NCBI GenBank assembly: GCA_019412865.1
Contig: DXOJ01000474.1
Coordinates: 1 to 20,502, forward strand
Direction of reading: 5' to 3'
Source of the DNA: Bacteroides sp.
Lineage (GTDB): Bacteria > Bacteroidota > Bacteroidia > Bacteroidales > Bacteroidaceae
Length of the DNA: 20,502 nucleotides
Below the pieces are notes generated by a model. That model had not been told where the DNA came from. It searched no databases and saw only the letters and a list, made by a program, of their open reading frames with translations. Positions 1-8,684 of this stretch are shown piece after piece. The number at the start of each line of letters is the position of its first letter. Positions within the stretch are counted from its first letter, which is position 1. The translations under genes were made by a program, and so were the position numbers.

Positions 1-477
1 GTACAAGATCTGTTTCGATTCGGATTATTATATACTTCGGATAAAGAATTAATTAAAGACTGCATACATGATGTGTTTTTGAAAATTCACATGAATCGTG
101 CAAAGTTGGCTCCAACAGATAATATTGCCGCCTATTTGACAGTGGCGTTGAAAAACACTCTTTTTAATGCGCTGAAAAAAACAACAGATTCTCTCCCGTT
201 TGATGAAATAGGTGAGAGAGAAGATACGGTTGACGACTCTCCTTCCACTCCGGAAACTATATATATTAATAATGAACAGGAAAAACAAGTTCAGACAACC
301 GTACATTCTATGATGTCTGTATTGACGGACAGACAGCGCGAAATTATTTATTATCGGTATATCAAAGAGATGAGTATCGATGAAATCAGTAAGGTGACAG
401 ATATGAATAATCAGTCTGTTTCTAATTCTATTCAACGGGCTTTGGGACGTATCCGCGACTTATTTAAGAGAAAATAA
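1..477 (+). CDS. ECF-type RNA polymerase sigma factor, 5' end cut by window edge
   Basis: Reading frame 1 is open from the first base to TAA at 475-477, giving at least 158 residues. A GTG at 73 is possible, but conserved sequence continues upstream of it, so the true start lies outside the window. The visible N-terminal part (VQDLFRFGLLYTSDKELIKD, then DVFLKI) matches sigma-70 region 2, which binds core polymerase and the -10 element. The C-terminal part (LTDRQREIIYYRYIKEMSID, then a helix-turn-helix ending in RALGRIRDLF) matches region 4, which binds the -35 element. An anti-sigma gene follows after 106 bp and a susC-like gene after that, the usual order for trans-envelope control of Bacteroides glycan loci. 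It probably drives the susC operon when released; its promoter motif is not known from the sequence. Missing sequence is an edge effect, not a frameshift. Confidence 0.93.
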   Translation, partial: VQDLFRFGLLYTSDKELIKDCIHDVFLKIHMNRAKLAPTDNIAAYLTVALKNTLFNALKKTTDSLPFDEIGEREDTVDDSPSTPETIYINNEQEKQVQTTVHSMMSVLTDRQREIIYYRYIKEMSIDEISKVTDMNNQSVSNSIQRALGRIRDLFKRK

Positions 478-583
478 GAGAGAATAACCAGCCCATTTTT
501 CCTGCCTATCAAAAAAAGTGGAAAAAACTTCGAAAAAGGTGAGTATAAAATGAAAGTACAACTGTTATTCATACGTAAAGACA

Positions 584-1792
584 ATGAAAATGATGAACTC
601 TGAACAAGAACATACAGATTTTTCCCTATATACTTTTGAAGAATTTCTTCAGAATGATTTCTTTGTTTCTTCTATGAACTATCCTACGGAAGAAACACAG
701 AAGTTCTGGGATGAATTTGAACAGATGAATCCTTCTAATATAGATGAATATATAGCAGCAAAAAGATATTTGGAGGTTTTTTCAAAAGAGAAAGAAGAAG
801 TACTTTCAAACGAGGAAACGGATGATTTATGGACTCGTATTCAGGCAACCAATATAAATAAGGAGAAGGCGAAACGTAAGAACTATTTCTTAATAGGATT
901 GAGCTCGGCGGCCAGTGTTGCTATTCTTGTGGGATGTTTCTTCTTATTAAAGAGTTATTCTTCGGTGCTGGATCCGGATATTGCCACTTTTGCAGTGAAT
1001 ACCAAAGCTGATTTGCCTCTGACGGAAGAAACACTGTTGATTTTGGCGGAAGATAACGTAGTGAGCCTGAAGGAAAAAGAAACAGAGATCACGTATGATT
1101 CCGTAGAAATCAAAACGAATCAGGAAAGTATACAAAAGGAGAAATCGGCAACTTATAACCAATTGGTTATTCCACGTGGAAAACGTTCGGTATTGACGTT
1201 TGCCGATGGATCTAAAGTCTGGGTGAATGCCGGTACAAGGGTGGTTTATCCGGTGGAGTTTGAACAAGACAAACGTGAAATCTATGTGGATGGTGAAATC
1301 TACATAGAAGTGGCCAGAGATGAAAATCGTCCTTTCTATGTGCGGACCAAAGATATGAATGTCAGAGTGCTTGGTACTAAATTTAATGTAACTGCGTATG
1401 AATCGGAAGCAATTAGAAGTGTAGTGCTGGCACAAGGATGTGTTCAGGTGGAGACAGACCGGACTCCTAAAGCCATTCTGGCTCCTAATCAGATGTTCAG
1501 TTCTGCCGATGGAAAGGAAAATATAACACAGGTAGATGTAGAAGAAGCTATATCATGGGTGAATGGACTCTATTATTTCCAAAGTGCTGATTTGGGAATC
1601 GTTTTGAAACGTCTGTCTACCTATTATGGCATTAACGTAGAATTTGACCCAGCGCTAAGTAAAATAAAATGTTCTGGAAAAATCGATTTGAAAGACAACT
1701 TTGAAACAGTAATTAATGGATTAACCTTTGTTGCACCAATCTCTTATGCCTATGATGAACAATATAAGACGTATCGAGTCGTAACGAAATAG
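584..1792 (+). CDS. FecR-type anti-sigma factor, inner-membrane
   Basis: The protein has 402 residues. A cytoplasmic N-terminal part (about 1-100) should hold the sigma factor. One membrane helix lies near 101-123 (YFLIGLSSAASVAILVGCFF). The periplasmic FecR domain spans about 194-290, with the typical strings LVIPRGKRSVLTFADGSKVW and VDGEIYIEVA then VLGTKFNV. The C-terminal DUF4974-like domain at about 325-400 (GLYYFQSADLGIVLKRLSTY) resembles an STN-type fold and is the part expected to touch the transporter. Length is normal for this family. ATG 584 is used; ATG 590 and 593 are in frame and would remove only two or three residues. It is likely to sense the STN domain of the SusC-like protein encoded next and to release or activate the sigma factor on glycan import. 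Family assignment is firm; the specific partner is inferred from gene order. Confidence 0.93.
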   Translation: MKMMNSEQEHTDFSLYTFEEFLQNDFFVSSMNYPTEETQKFWDEFEQMNPSNIDEYIAAKRYLEVFSKEKEEVLSNEETDDLWTRIQATNINKEKAKRKNYFLIGLSSAASVAILVGCFFLLKSYSSVLDPDIATFAVNTKADLPLTEETLLILAEDNVVSLKEKETEITYDSVEIKTNQESIQKEKSATYNQLVIPRGKRSVLTFADGSKVWVNAGTRVVYPVEFEQDKREIYVDGEIYIEVARDENRPFYVRTKDMNVRVLGTKFNVTAYESEAIRSVVLAQGCVQVETDRTPKAILAPNQMFSSADGKENITQVDVEEAISWVNGLYYFQSADLGIVLKRLSTYYGINVEFDPALSKIKCSGKIDLKDNFETVINGLTFVAPISYAYDEQYKTYRVVTK

Positions 1793-1856
1793 ATATGAAA
1801 AAATAAGATAAAGAATAAATCTAATTCCTGAATTTTATGGTAATTTTTGTAGAAAG

Positions 1857-1879
1857 TGGATGATACACGCTATCATCCA
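1857..1879 (+). promoter_or_regulatory. Perfect hairpin in the susC leader
   Basis: TGGATGATA (1857-1865) and TATCATCCA (1871-1879) form a perfect 9-bp stem around a CACGC loop, 62 bp upstream of the susC start. No T-run follows, so it does not look like a terminator of the anti-sigma gene. A weaker second stem, TGGGAC (1882-1887) with GTACCCA (1892-1898) and one bulged base, follows directly. ACACG at 1865-1869 could alternatively pair with CGTGT at 1887-1891, which would open the first stem. A leader-RNA or operator role is inference. Confidence 0.5.
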
Positions 1880-1941
1880 ACTGGGACGTGTGTACCCAAT
1901 AATGTTTAGATACAGAAATAATATTATGAGAAAATTTTAAC

Positions 1942-4900
1942 ATGTTTAATATGAAAAATGCAATTAGAGAACGAAAGAGTAAGGTTCTCGGGCTATTCCT
2001 TTGCTTTTTACTTCTCGGAATAGACTACTCTTTCGCAAGTTACAACAATTATTCTCAATTTAAGACCCTCTCGGTCAGCGTTAATAACTCGACGTTGAGA
2101 GAAGTGCTTAAAACGATAGAGAAAAGTAGTCAATTTGTTTTCTTCTACTTAGATGATGCTGTGAACTTAGAACGTAAGGTATCTATCGACAGTAAGAATA
2201 AGAAGATAGAAGAAATTCTTTCTGAACTTTTCGAGGGTACTTCATGTACTTATCGGATCTCTGACAGACAAATCTTTATTTCCGGAAATGCATCGGCTCC
2301 TAATGAACAGCAACAGAATAAACGGAAAATAACCGGACGTGTTACTGATGTAAAAGGGGAACCGCTTATTGGAGTGAACGTTACCGTGGATGGAGATGCA
2401 AACGGTTCGATTACCAATATGGATGGTTTGTATGAGATATTCGTAACCAAAAAAAGCGTAGTGCTTAAATTTACTTATATAGGTTTTAAAACTTCAGAAA
2501 TACGGACGAATGCATCTACTAATATTTACGACGTGGCCTTGGAAGAACAGGTGAACGAGTTGGAAGAGACTGTGATTGTTGGTTATGGTACCCAGCGTAA
2601 AATAAGTAATATCGGCGCACAATCTTCTATGAAGATGGAGGATATTAAAACACCTTCTGCCAGTTTAACTACAACGCTGGCAGGTCGTTTGGCCGGTGTT
2701 GTAGCCGTGCAACGTACGGGAGAACCGGGTAAAGATGCCGCTGATATCTGGATTCGTGGTATTTCTACTCCCAACACTTCTTCTCCGCTGGTATTGGTGG
2801 ATGGAGTGGAACGTTCGTTCAATGACATCGATCCGGAAGACATTGAATCGTTGACAACACTGAAAGATGCATCGGCAACGGCTGTGTATGGTGTGCGAGG
2901 TGCTAATGGTGTGATCCTGATTAAAACCAAACCGGGAAAGGTGGGAAAACCGACAGTGAGCGCGGATTATTATGAATCGTTTACCCGTTTCACGAAGATG
3001 GTTGATCTGGAAGACGGTATCACTTATATGAATGCAGCCAACGAGGCAATGCGTAATGACGGTATTGCTACAAAATATACGGAGGACCAGATACGTAACA
3101 CGATTGCGGGAAAAGATTCTTATTTGTACCCGAACGTGGATTGGTTGAAGGAAATCTTTAATGATTGGGGACATAATCGCCGTGTGAATGTAAATGTGCG
3201 GGGTGGTAGTGAAAAGGTCGCTTATTATGCGTCAGTCAGCTACTTCAATGAAACTGGTATGACGGTGACTGATAAGAATATCAACACCTATGATTCCAAA
3301 ATGAAATATAGCCGTTATAACTTTACCACTAATCTGAATATCGATGTGACTCCTACTACTAAAGTGGAGATCGGTGCACAAGGTTATTTGGGAGAAGGAA
3401 ACTATCCGGCCATCTCTTCTGCTGATTTGTATAATGCGGCAATGTCAATTTCACCGGTTGAATATCCGAAGATGTTCTTTGTCAACGGACAAGCCTATGT
3501 GCCCGGAACTTCAACTAACAATAACTTTAATAACCCTTATTCACAAGCTACCCGTCGCGGATATGATAACCTGACGAAAAATCAGATCTATTCCAATCTG
3601 CGTATCACACAGGATTTGGATATGCTTACTAAAGGACTGAAATTGACTGCCATGTATGCGTTCGATGTATACAATGAGATACATGTACATCAAGACCGTG
3701 CAGAGTCTACTTATAACTTCCTGGATACAAGTGTTCCTTACGATATGGACGGACAACCCATTCTGCAACGTATTTATGAAGGAAGTAACGTGTTGAGTTA
3801 TAAACAGGAAACAAGTGGTAATAAGAAAACTTATCTGGAAGCTTCCCTGAACTATGACCGGACATTCAATGACGATCATCGTGTCAGTGCACTGTTCCTG
3901 TTCAACCAGCAATCCAAACTGTTGTATCCGAAAGGTACACTGGAAGATGCGATTCCTTATCGTATGATGGGTATTGCCGGTCGTGCCACTTATTCATGGA
4001 AAGACCGTTATTTTGCAGAATTCAACATCGGTTATAACGGCGCCGAGAACTTCTCACCCAAACATCGTTTCGGAACTTTCCCTGCATTTGGTGTAGGTTG
4101 GGTTATCTCGAACGAGAAATTCTGGCAACCGCTGTCAAAAACTGTTTCTTTCCTGAAGATACGCTATACGGATGGTAAAGTAGGTAATAGTGAAGTTTCC
4201 GACCGTCGTTTTATGTATCTGGACCAGATGAAAGAGAACGGTGATTATGGTTATAAATTCGGACCGAACGGAACAAAATGGTCTGGTTATGAAACAGTAA
4301 ATATGGCTGTTGACTTAATTTGGGAAGAATCTCGTAAACAAGACTTGGGTATTGATATAAAACTGTTTAATGACGATCTGTCTATTGTATTCGACTTGTT
4401 TAAGGAACGTCGTGAGAACATCCTGTTGAAGCGTGAGCATTCTATACCTTCATTCCTGGGCTACAATACATCTGCTCCTTATGGAAATATTGGTATCATA
4501 GAAAATAAAGGATTCGATGGAACGATAGAGTATAACAAGCGTATAAATAAAGACTGGGTACTTGCGCTTCGTGGTAATATCACCTTTAATAAGGATAAAT
4601 GGATTCAGGGAGAATTGCCGGAACAAAAATACGAATGGATGAACCAGTATGGACGTAACATCAATGGAGTTAAAGGATATGTGGCCGAAGGACTGTTCAC
4701 TCAAGCTGAAATAGATGATATGGCACGTTGGGAATCGTTGTCGGATGCCAATAAAGCAATCACTCCCAAACCTTTTGCTTCACAGTTTGGTACAGTAAAG
4801 GCGGGAGATATCAAATACAAGGATTTAAACAATGACGGTCAGATTGATGCGTACGACCAGACTTACATTTCCCGTGGGGATGTGCCGACAACTGTTTATG

Positions 4901-5382
4901 GTTTCGGATTTACCGTAGGTTGGAAAGATTTGTCGGTAGGTATGATGTTCCAAGGTGTAGCAGGAGCCGAACGTGTTTTGAATGGTAGCAGTATTAATCC
5001 GTTTAACGGCGGTGGTGGTAGCGGTAACCTCTACTCTAACATTGGCGACCGTTGGACAGAGGAAAATCCGGATCAGAATGCCTTTTATCCGCGTCTGTCT
5101 TATGGAAGCGAAACAACCAGTAATATTAATAACTTCCAGAAGAGCACATGGTGGGTGCGTAACATGAACTTCCTGCGTCTGAAGACATTGCAGGTATCTT
5201 ATAACCTGCCGAAACCTTGGGTGAATAAAGTTCATCTGAAGAATGCGGCTGTATATGTAATGGGAACTAACCTGTTCACCTTGAGTCGCTTCAAATTGTG
5301 GGATCCGGAGTTGAATACCGATAATGGTGCTTCTTATCCGAATACGACTTCTTATTCAGTTGGTATTAATTTCACATTCTAA
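1942..5382 (+). CDS. SusC-like TonB-dependent outer-membrane transporter with N-terminal STN domain
   Basis: This 1146-residue protein imports glycan fragments across the outer membrane using TonB energy. A signal peptide covers about 1-33 (LGLFLCFLLLGIDYSFA). An STN (secretin/TonB N-terminal) domain follows at about 41-115 (FKTLSVSVNNSTLREVLKTI). A carboxypeptidase-regulatory-like domain lies at 128-202 (ITGRVTDVKGEPLIGVNVTV). The TonB-box region is ETVIVGYGTQ near 209-218. The plug contains IWIRGISTPNTSSPLVLVDG and DASATAVYGVRGANGVILIK (about 269-328), hallmarks of SusC/RagA. The rest is the beta-barrel, ending in the terminal aromatic residue of SVGINFTF. The STN domain marks the regulator-coupled subclass and fits the adjacent sigma/anti-sigma genes. 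ATG 1951 is an alternative start three residues downstream. SusD follows after 11 bp. Substrate, probably alpha-mannan, is inferred from the enzymes downstream. Confidence 0.96.
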   Translation: MFNMKNAIRERKSKVLGLFLCFLLLGIDYSFASYNNYSQFKTLSVSVNNSTLREVLKTIEKSSQFVFFYLDDAVNLERKVSIDSKNKKIEEILSELFEGTSCTYRISDRQIFISGNASAPNEQQQNKRKITGRVTDVKGEPLIGVNVTVDGDANGSITNMDGLYEIFVTKKSVVLKFTYIGFKTSEIRTNASTNIYDVALEEQVNELEETVIVGYGTQRKISNIGAQSSMKMEDIKTPSASLTTTLAGRLAGVVAVQRTGEPGKDAADIWIRGISTPNTSSPLVLVDGVERSFNDIDPEDIESLTTLKDASATAVYGVRGANGVILIKTKPGKVGKPTVSADYYESFTRFTKMVDLEDGITYMNAANEAMRNDGIATKYTEDQIRNTIAGKDSYLYPNVDWLKEIFNDWGHNRRVNVNVRGGSEKVAYYASVSYFNETGMTVTDKNINTYDSKMKYSRYNFTTNLNIDVTPTTKVEIGAQGYLGEGNYPAISSADLYNAAMSISPVEYPKMFFVNGQAYVPGTSTNNNFNNPYSQATRRGYDNLTKNQIYSNLRITQDLDMLTKGLKLTAMYAFDVYNEIHVHQDRAESTYNFLDTSVPYDMDGQPILQRIYEGSNVLSYKQETSGNKKTYLEASLNYDRTFNDDHRVSALFLFNQQSKLLYPKGTLEDAIPYRMMGIAGRATYSWKDRYFAEFNIGYNGAENFSPKHRFGTFPAFGVGWVISNEKFWQPLSKTVSFLKIRYTDGKVGNSEVSDRRFMYLDQMKENGDYGYKFGPNGTKWSGYETVNMAVDLIWEESRKQDLGIDIKLFNDDLSIVFDLFKERRENILLKREHSIPSFLGYNTSAPYGNIGIIENKGFDGTIEYNKRINKDWVLALRGNITFNKDKWIQGELPEQKYEWMNQYGRNINGVKGYVAEGLFTQAEIDDMARWESLSDANKAITPKPFASQFGTVKAGDIKYKDLNNDGQIDAYDQTYISRGDVPTTVYGFGFTVGWKDLSVGMMFQGVAGAERVLNGSSINPFNGGGGSGNLYSNIGDRWTEENPDQNAFYPRLSYGSETTSNINNFQKSTWWVRNMNFLRLKTLQVSYNLPKPWVNKVHLKNAAVYVMGTNLFTLSRFKLWDPELNTDNGASYPNTTSYSVGINFTF

Positions 5383-5393
5383 ACAAAAAGATA

Positions 5394-7313
5394 ATGAAAA
5401 AATATAATTATATAATCGTAAGTTTGCTGGCGTGTCTCTTGACGACATCTTGTAATGACTATTTTGACCAGGTGCCTGATGACCGTTTATCACTCAAGGA
5501 GATTTTCACAACCAGAGATGGAGCCTTGCGGTATCTTTCGAATGTATACACATTCTTACCGGATGAATTTAACCAACGTCAGGTGCATGAAACAAGTCTG
5601 TACCGTACTCCCGGTCCTTGGACGGGCGCTAGCGATGAGGCGGAGTGGACAAATGACAAAAAGGAAAAACTGATAAATAACAACTCTATCGATGCGACTG
5701 AAGGAACAATGGTATTATATCGCTGGAAGAGTTGGTTTTCAGGTATTCATGAAGCGGCAGTATTTACAGAAAATGTAGATCAGGCACCGCTGACTGTTAC
5801 AGAAAGAAATCAATGGAAAGCGGAGGCAAGAGCTTTGCGGGCGATCTATTATTTTTATTTAGTACGTACTTATGGTCCGGTTCCTTTGCTTGAAAAGGAT
5901 TTTCCGATGGATACTCCGAGTGATGAGTTGCAACTCTCGCGCAATACGGTAGATGAGTGTTTTGATTTTATCGTATCAGAACTGAAAGGTGCACAAAACG
6001 ATGGTTTATTGGACGATGCTTCTACCGACAAAGTGTCCGGATATGGCCGTATTGACAAGGCGATTGCACAGGCGTTTATCATTGAAGCATTGACTTATCG
6101 TGCCAGCTGGTTGTTTAACGGAGAGTGCACTTACTATTCAGGCTTGGCTAATACGGACGGAACAAAGCTGTTCCCTAACAAACCGGATGAAGCTACCAAA
6201 CGTGCCAATTGGCAGAAAGTGATTGATGAATGTAACACTTTCTTCTCTAATTACGGAAGTCGTTATCATTTGATGTATACCAATAAGGACGGTGTTGCTG
6301 TTTCCGGTCCGGACTCGGAAGGATTCAGTCCGACGGAATCTTATCGCCGTGCAGTAAGAACCTTGTTTTCTGAAATGGGTAACAATAAAGAAATGATTTT
6401 CTACCGTTTGGATAATGCTGCCGGAACCATGCAGTACGACCGTATGCCGAATAGATCCGGTAATACGACCAACTATAGGGGTGGTAGCTTGTTGGGAGCA
6501 ACCCAAGAAATGGTAGATGCCTATTTCATGTCAAACGGAGAATCCCCTATTTCCGGTTATAGTGCTGACGGTGTCACTCCGATTATCAACGAAAAATCCG
6601 ATTATGTAGAAGAAGGAGTCTCTACAGCAGAATACAAAGGAATAGACGGTACTTTATATGCACCGGTAGGAACCAGAATGATGTATGTTAATCGTGAACC
6701 TCGTTTCTATGCAGACATAACCTTTAGTAATTCAAAATGGTTTGAAGGAACAGAAGGCGGTTATATAGTAGATTTCACTTATAGCGGAAGCTGTGGTAAG
6801 GAACAAGGTAGCAATGACTATACGAGTACAGGTTATTTAGTACGTAAATGTATGGATTCCGGTGACCGTAACCAGAATCTGGTTTGTGTGCTCTTGCGTC
6901 TGACTAATATTTATTTTGACTATATCGAAGCGCTTGCTCATGTCAGCCCGACTCATGAAGACATCTGGACGTATATGAACATGATCCGTAAGCGTGCGGG
7001 CATTCCGGGCTACGGTGAAACAGTCAATCTGCCTAAACCGACTACAACGGAAGAAGTCATGGAGCTGATTCGTAAGGAGAAACGCATTGAGTTGAGTTTT
7101 GAAAACTGCCGTTATTTTGATGTACGTCGCTGGGGATTGGTAAATGAGTATTTCAACAAGGCAATTCACGGTATGAATGTCAATTATGACGGAAATGAAT
7201 TCTTCAAGCGTACGGAGATTGTGAAGCGTATTTTTGACCGTCAGTACTTCTTCCCCATACCACAGGGCGAAATTGATATTGATAAAAACTTGGTTCAGAA
7301 TACAGGATTCTAA
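5394..7313 (+). CDS. SusD-like surface glycan-binding lipoprotein
   Basis: A 639-residue SusD/RagB-family protein that caps the SusC barrel on the cell surface and binds oligosaccharide. The signal peptide ends in LLTTSC, making Cys20 the lipidated residue. NDYFDQVPDD follows, the usual SusD start. The TPR-like core is visible at about 143-165 (AEARALRAIYYFYLVRTYGP). The C-terminal RagB/SusD region has RKEKRIELSFENCRYFDVRR near 560-580, and the protein ends in a typical YFFPIPQGEIDIDKNLVQNT segment. Length is somewhat above the common 500-600 residues. The start is 11 bp after the susC stop, so the two are certainly cotranscribed. Family membership is clear; the ligand is inferred from the GH76, GH92 and GH125 genes. 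Confidence 0.95.
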   Translation: MKKYNYIIVSLLACLLTTSCNDYFDQVPDDRLSLKEIFTTRDGALRYLSNVYTFLPDEFNQRQVHETSLYRTPGPWTGASDEAEWTNDKKEKLINNNSIDATEGTMVLYRWKSWFSGIHEAAVFTENVDQAPLTVTERNQWKAEARALRAIYYFYLVRTYGPVPLLEKDFPMDTPSDELQLSRNTVDECFDFIVSELKGAQNDGLLDDASTDKVSGYGRIDKAIAQAFIIEALTYRASWLFNGECTYYSGLANTDGTKLFPNKPDEATKRANWQKVIDECNTFFSNYGSRYHLMYTNKDGVAVSGPDSEGFSPTESYRRAVRTLFSEMGNNKEMIFYRLDNAAGTMQYDRMPNRSGNTTNYRGGSLLGATQEMVDAYFMSNGESPISGYSADGVTPIINEKSDYVEEGVSTAEYKGIDGTLYAPVGTRMMYVNREPRFYADITFSNSKWFEGTEGGYIVDFTYSGSCGKEQGSNDYTSTGYLVRKCMDSGDRNQNLVCVLLRLTNIYFDYIEALAHVSPTHEDIWTYMNMIRKRAGIPGYGETVNLPKPTTTEEVMELIRKEKRIELSFENCRYFDVRRWGLVNEYFNKAIHGMNVNYDGNEFFKRTEIVKRIFDRQYFFPIPQGEIDIDKNLVQNTGF

Positions 7314-7333
7314 ATACTGATTATAAAATAGAA

Positions 7334-8659
7334 ATGATGATGAAACAATATATTTTCTCTGCAGTTTGTCTCATGTCCGGTGTCCTTTGTATGTCCTCTT
7401 GCAATGAGGATAAACAGGCAAAGCCATATACTCCGGATTACGAGATTGTACCGGAGTATACCAATGCGGATACCTGGACTGCCTATGAAGCATTTAATGA
7501 TAACTTACTGGACCCCGATAAGAATATTTATAAAACAAGTACCGCTTATACTGCTGCTACCGACCGTAATAACGGAGCTGCCGCTATCTGGTGCCAACCG
7601 ATCTATTGGGATATGGCTATGAACGCATATAAACGTGCAAAAGCGGAAGGAGATACGGAAAGAGAAAACAAATACAAGCAGTTGTGTGATGATTTGTTTG
7701 CCGGAAATAAAGCACATTATGTAAACTTTGATTTCGACGATAATAATGAGAATACCGGCTGGTTTATCTATGATGATATACAGTGGTGGACCATTACTTT
7801 GGCACGTGCTTACGAATTATTTAAAGTGGAAGAGTATCGCAGTCTGGCAGAAGCAAGTTTTGCACGTGTATGGTACGGTTCTCCCCGCGTAGGTGATACG
7901 GGTTCTTATGCAGATCCTGAAAAGAATTTGGGTGGAGGTATGTTCTGGCAATGGCAGCCTATCGGCAATCCGAATGAAAATGCTGCCGGTGATGGTAAGA
8001 TGGCTTGTATTAATTTCCCGACTGTGGTAGCTGCATTGACCCTTTATAACAATGTTCCTGCCGATCGTGTGGCTGATCCGAATCCGGAAAGCTGGAGTAA
8101 TAAGTACGGTGATTTTACCCGTCCGCATTATGAAACGAAGGAAGCTTATCTGGCAAAAGGAAAAGAAATCTATGAATGGGCTGTGAAGAATTTGGTAGAC
8201 AGCAATACCGGAGAAGTTGCCGACAGCAAGCATGGTGAAGGCAATCCGGCATGGTCGGACCATGTATACAATCAGGCCACTTTTATCGGAGCTTCGTTAT
8301 TGCTTTATAAAGCTACCGGTGAGAAAACATATTTGGACAATGCAATTTTGGGAGCTGACTATACAATGAATACCATGTCCGGAACGTATGATTTACTGCC
8401 GTTCGAGAGTGGCGTGGAACAGGGTATTTATACCGCTATCTTTGCGGAATACATGGCCATGCTGGTAAATGATTGTGGCCAGACCCAGTACGTACCGTTC
8501 TTGAAACGTAACATTAATTACGGCTGGGCTAATCGCGACCGGACACGTAATTTGTGTGGTGGCGAATATCATAAGGCACAGATAGAAGGCGCTACTATTG
8601 ACAGCTATAGTGCATCCGGAATACCGGCATTGATGTTGTTGTTTCCGGCAGATAAATAA
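7334..8659 (+). CDS. GH76 endo-alpha-1,6-mannanase, lipoprotein (probably surface)
   Basis: A 441-residue glycoside hydrolase family 76 protein, a retaining endo-enzyme that cuts the alpha-1,6-mannan backbone. Three ATGs are consecutive (7334, 7337, 7340); the first is used here. The signal peptide ends in LCMSSC, giving lipidated Cys23, followed by acidic NED, which in Bacteroides favours export to the cell surface. The catalytic Asp pair of GH76 is visible as YDDIQWW with Asp147 and Asp148. Other conserved strings are NGAAAIWCQPIYWDMAMNAY, FDFDDNNENTGWF and GGGMFWQWQPI. It starts 20 bp after SusD and precedes two LamG lipoproteins, so it is the likely initiating enzyme at the surface. It is a full-length paralogue of the gene at 11549. 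Function is strong by family; linkage specificity was not tested. Confidence 0.93.
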   Translation: MMMKQYIFSAVCLMSGVLCMSSCNEDKQAKPYTPDYEIVPEYTNADTWTAYEAFNDNLLDPDKNIYKTSTAYTAATDRNNGAAAIWCQPIYWDMAMNAYKRAKAEGDTERENKYKQLCDDLFAGNKAHYVNFDFDDNNENTGWFIYDDIQWWTITLARAYELFKVEEYRSLAEASFARVWYGSPRVGDTGSYADPEKNLGGGMFWQWQPIGNPNENAAGDGKMACINFPTVVAALTLYNNVPADRVADPNPESWSNKYGDFTRPHYETKEAYLAKGKEIYEWAVKNLVDSNTGEVADSKHGEGNPAWSDHVYNQATFIGASLLLYKATGEKTYLDNAILGADYTMNTMSGTYDLLPFESGVEQGIYTAIFAEYMAMLVNDCGQTQYVPFLKRNINYGWANRDRTRNLCGGEYHKAQIEGATIDSYSASGIPALMLLFPADK

Positions 8660-8684
8660 TTGTAACCCATAAAAAAGAAGAATA

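Noticed and set aside
1..72. Sigma factor as a truncated pseudogene starting at GTG 73
   Set aside because: The frame is open to base 1 and the upstream residues continue sigma region 2, so the gene is simply cut by the window edge.
538..545. GGTGAGTA upstream of the anti-sigma gene, compared with GTGTGTA in the susC leader, as a shared sigma-factor promoter
   Set aside because: The words differ and the downstream TGTT...ATAC-like strings lie at different spacing (17 versus 8 bases). Without more examples this is not better than chance.
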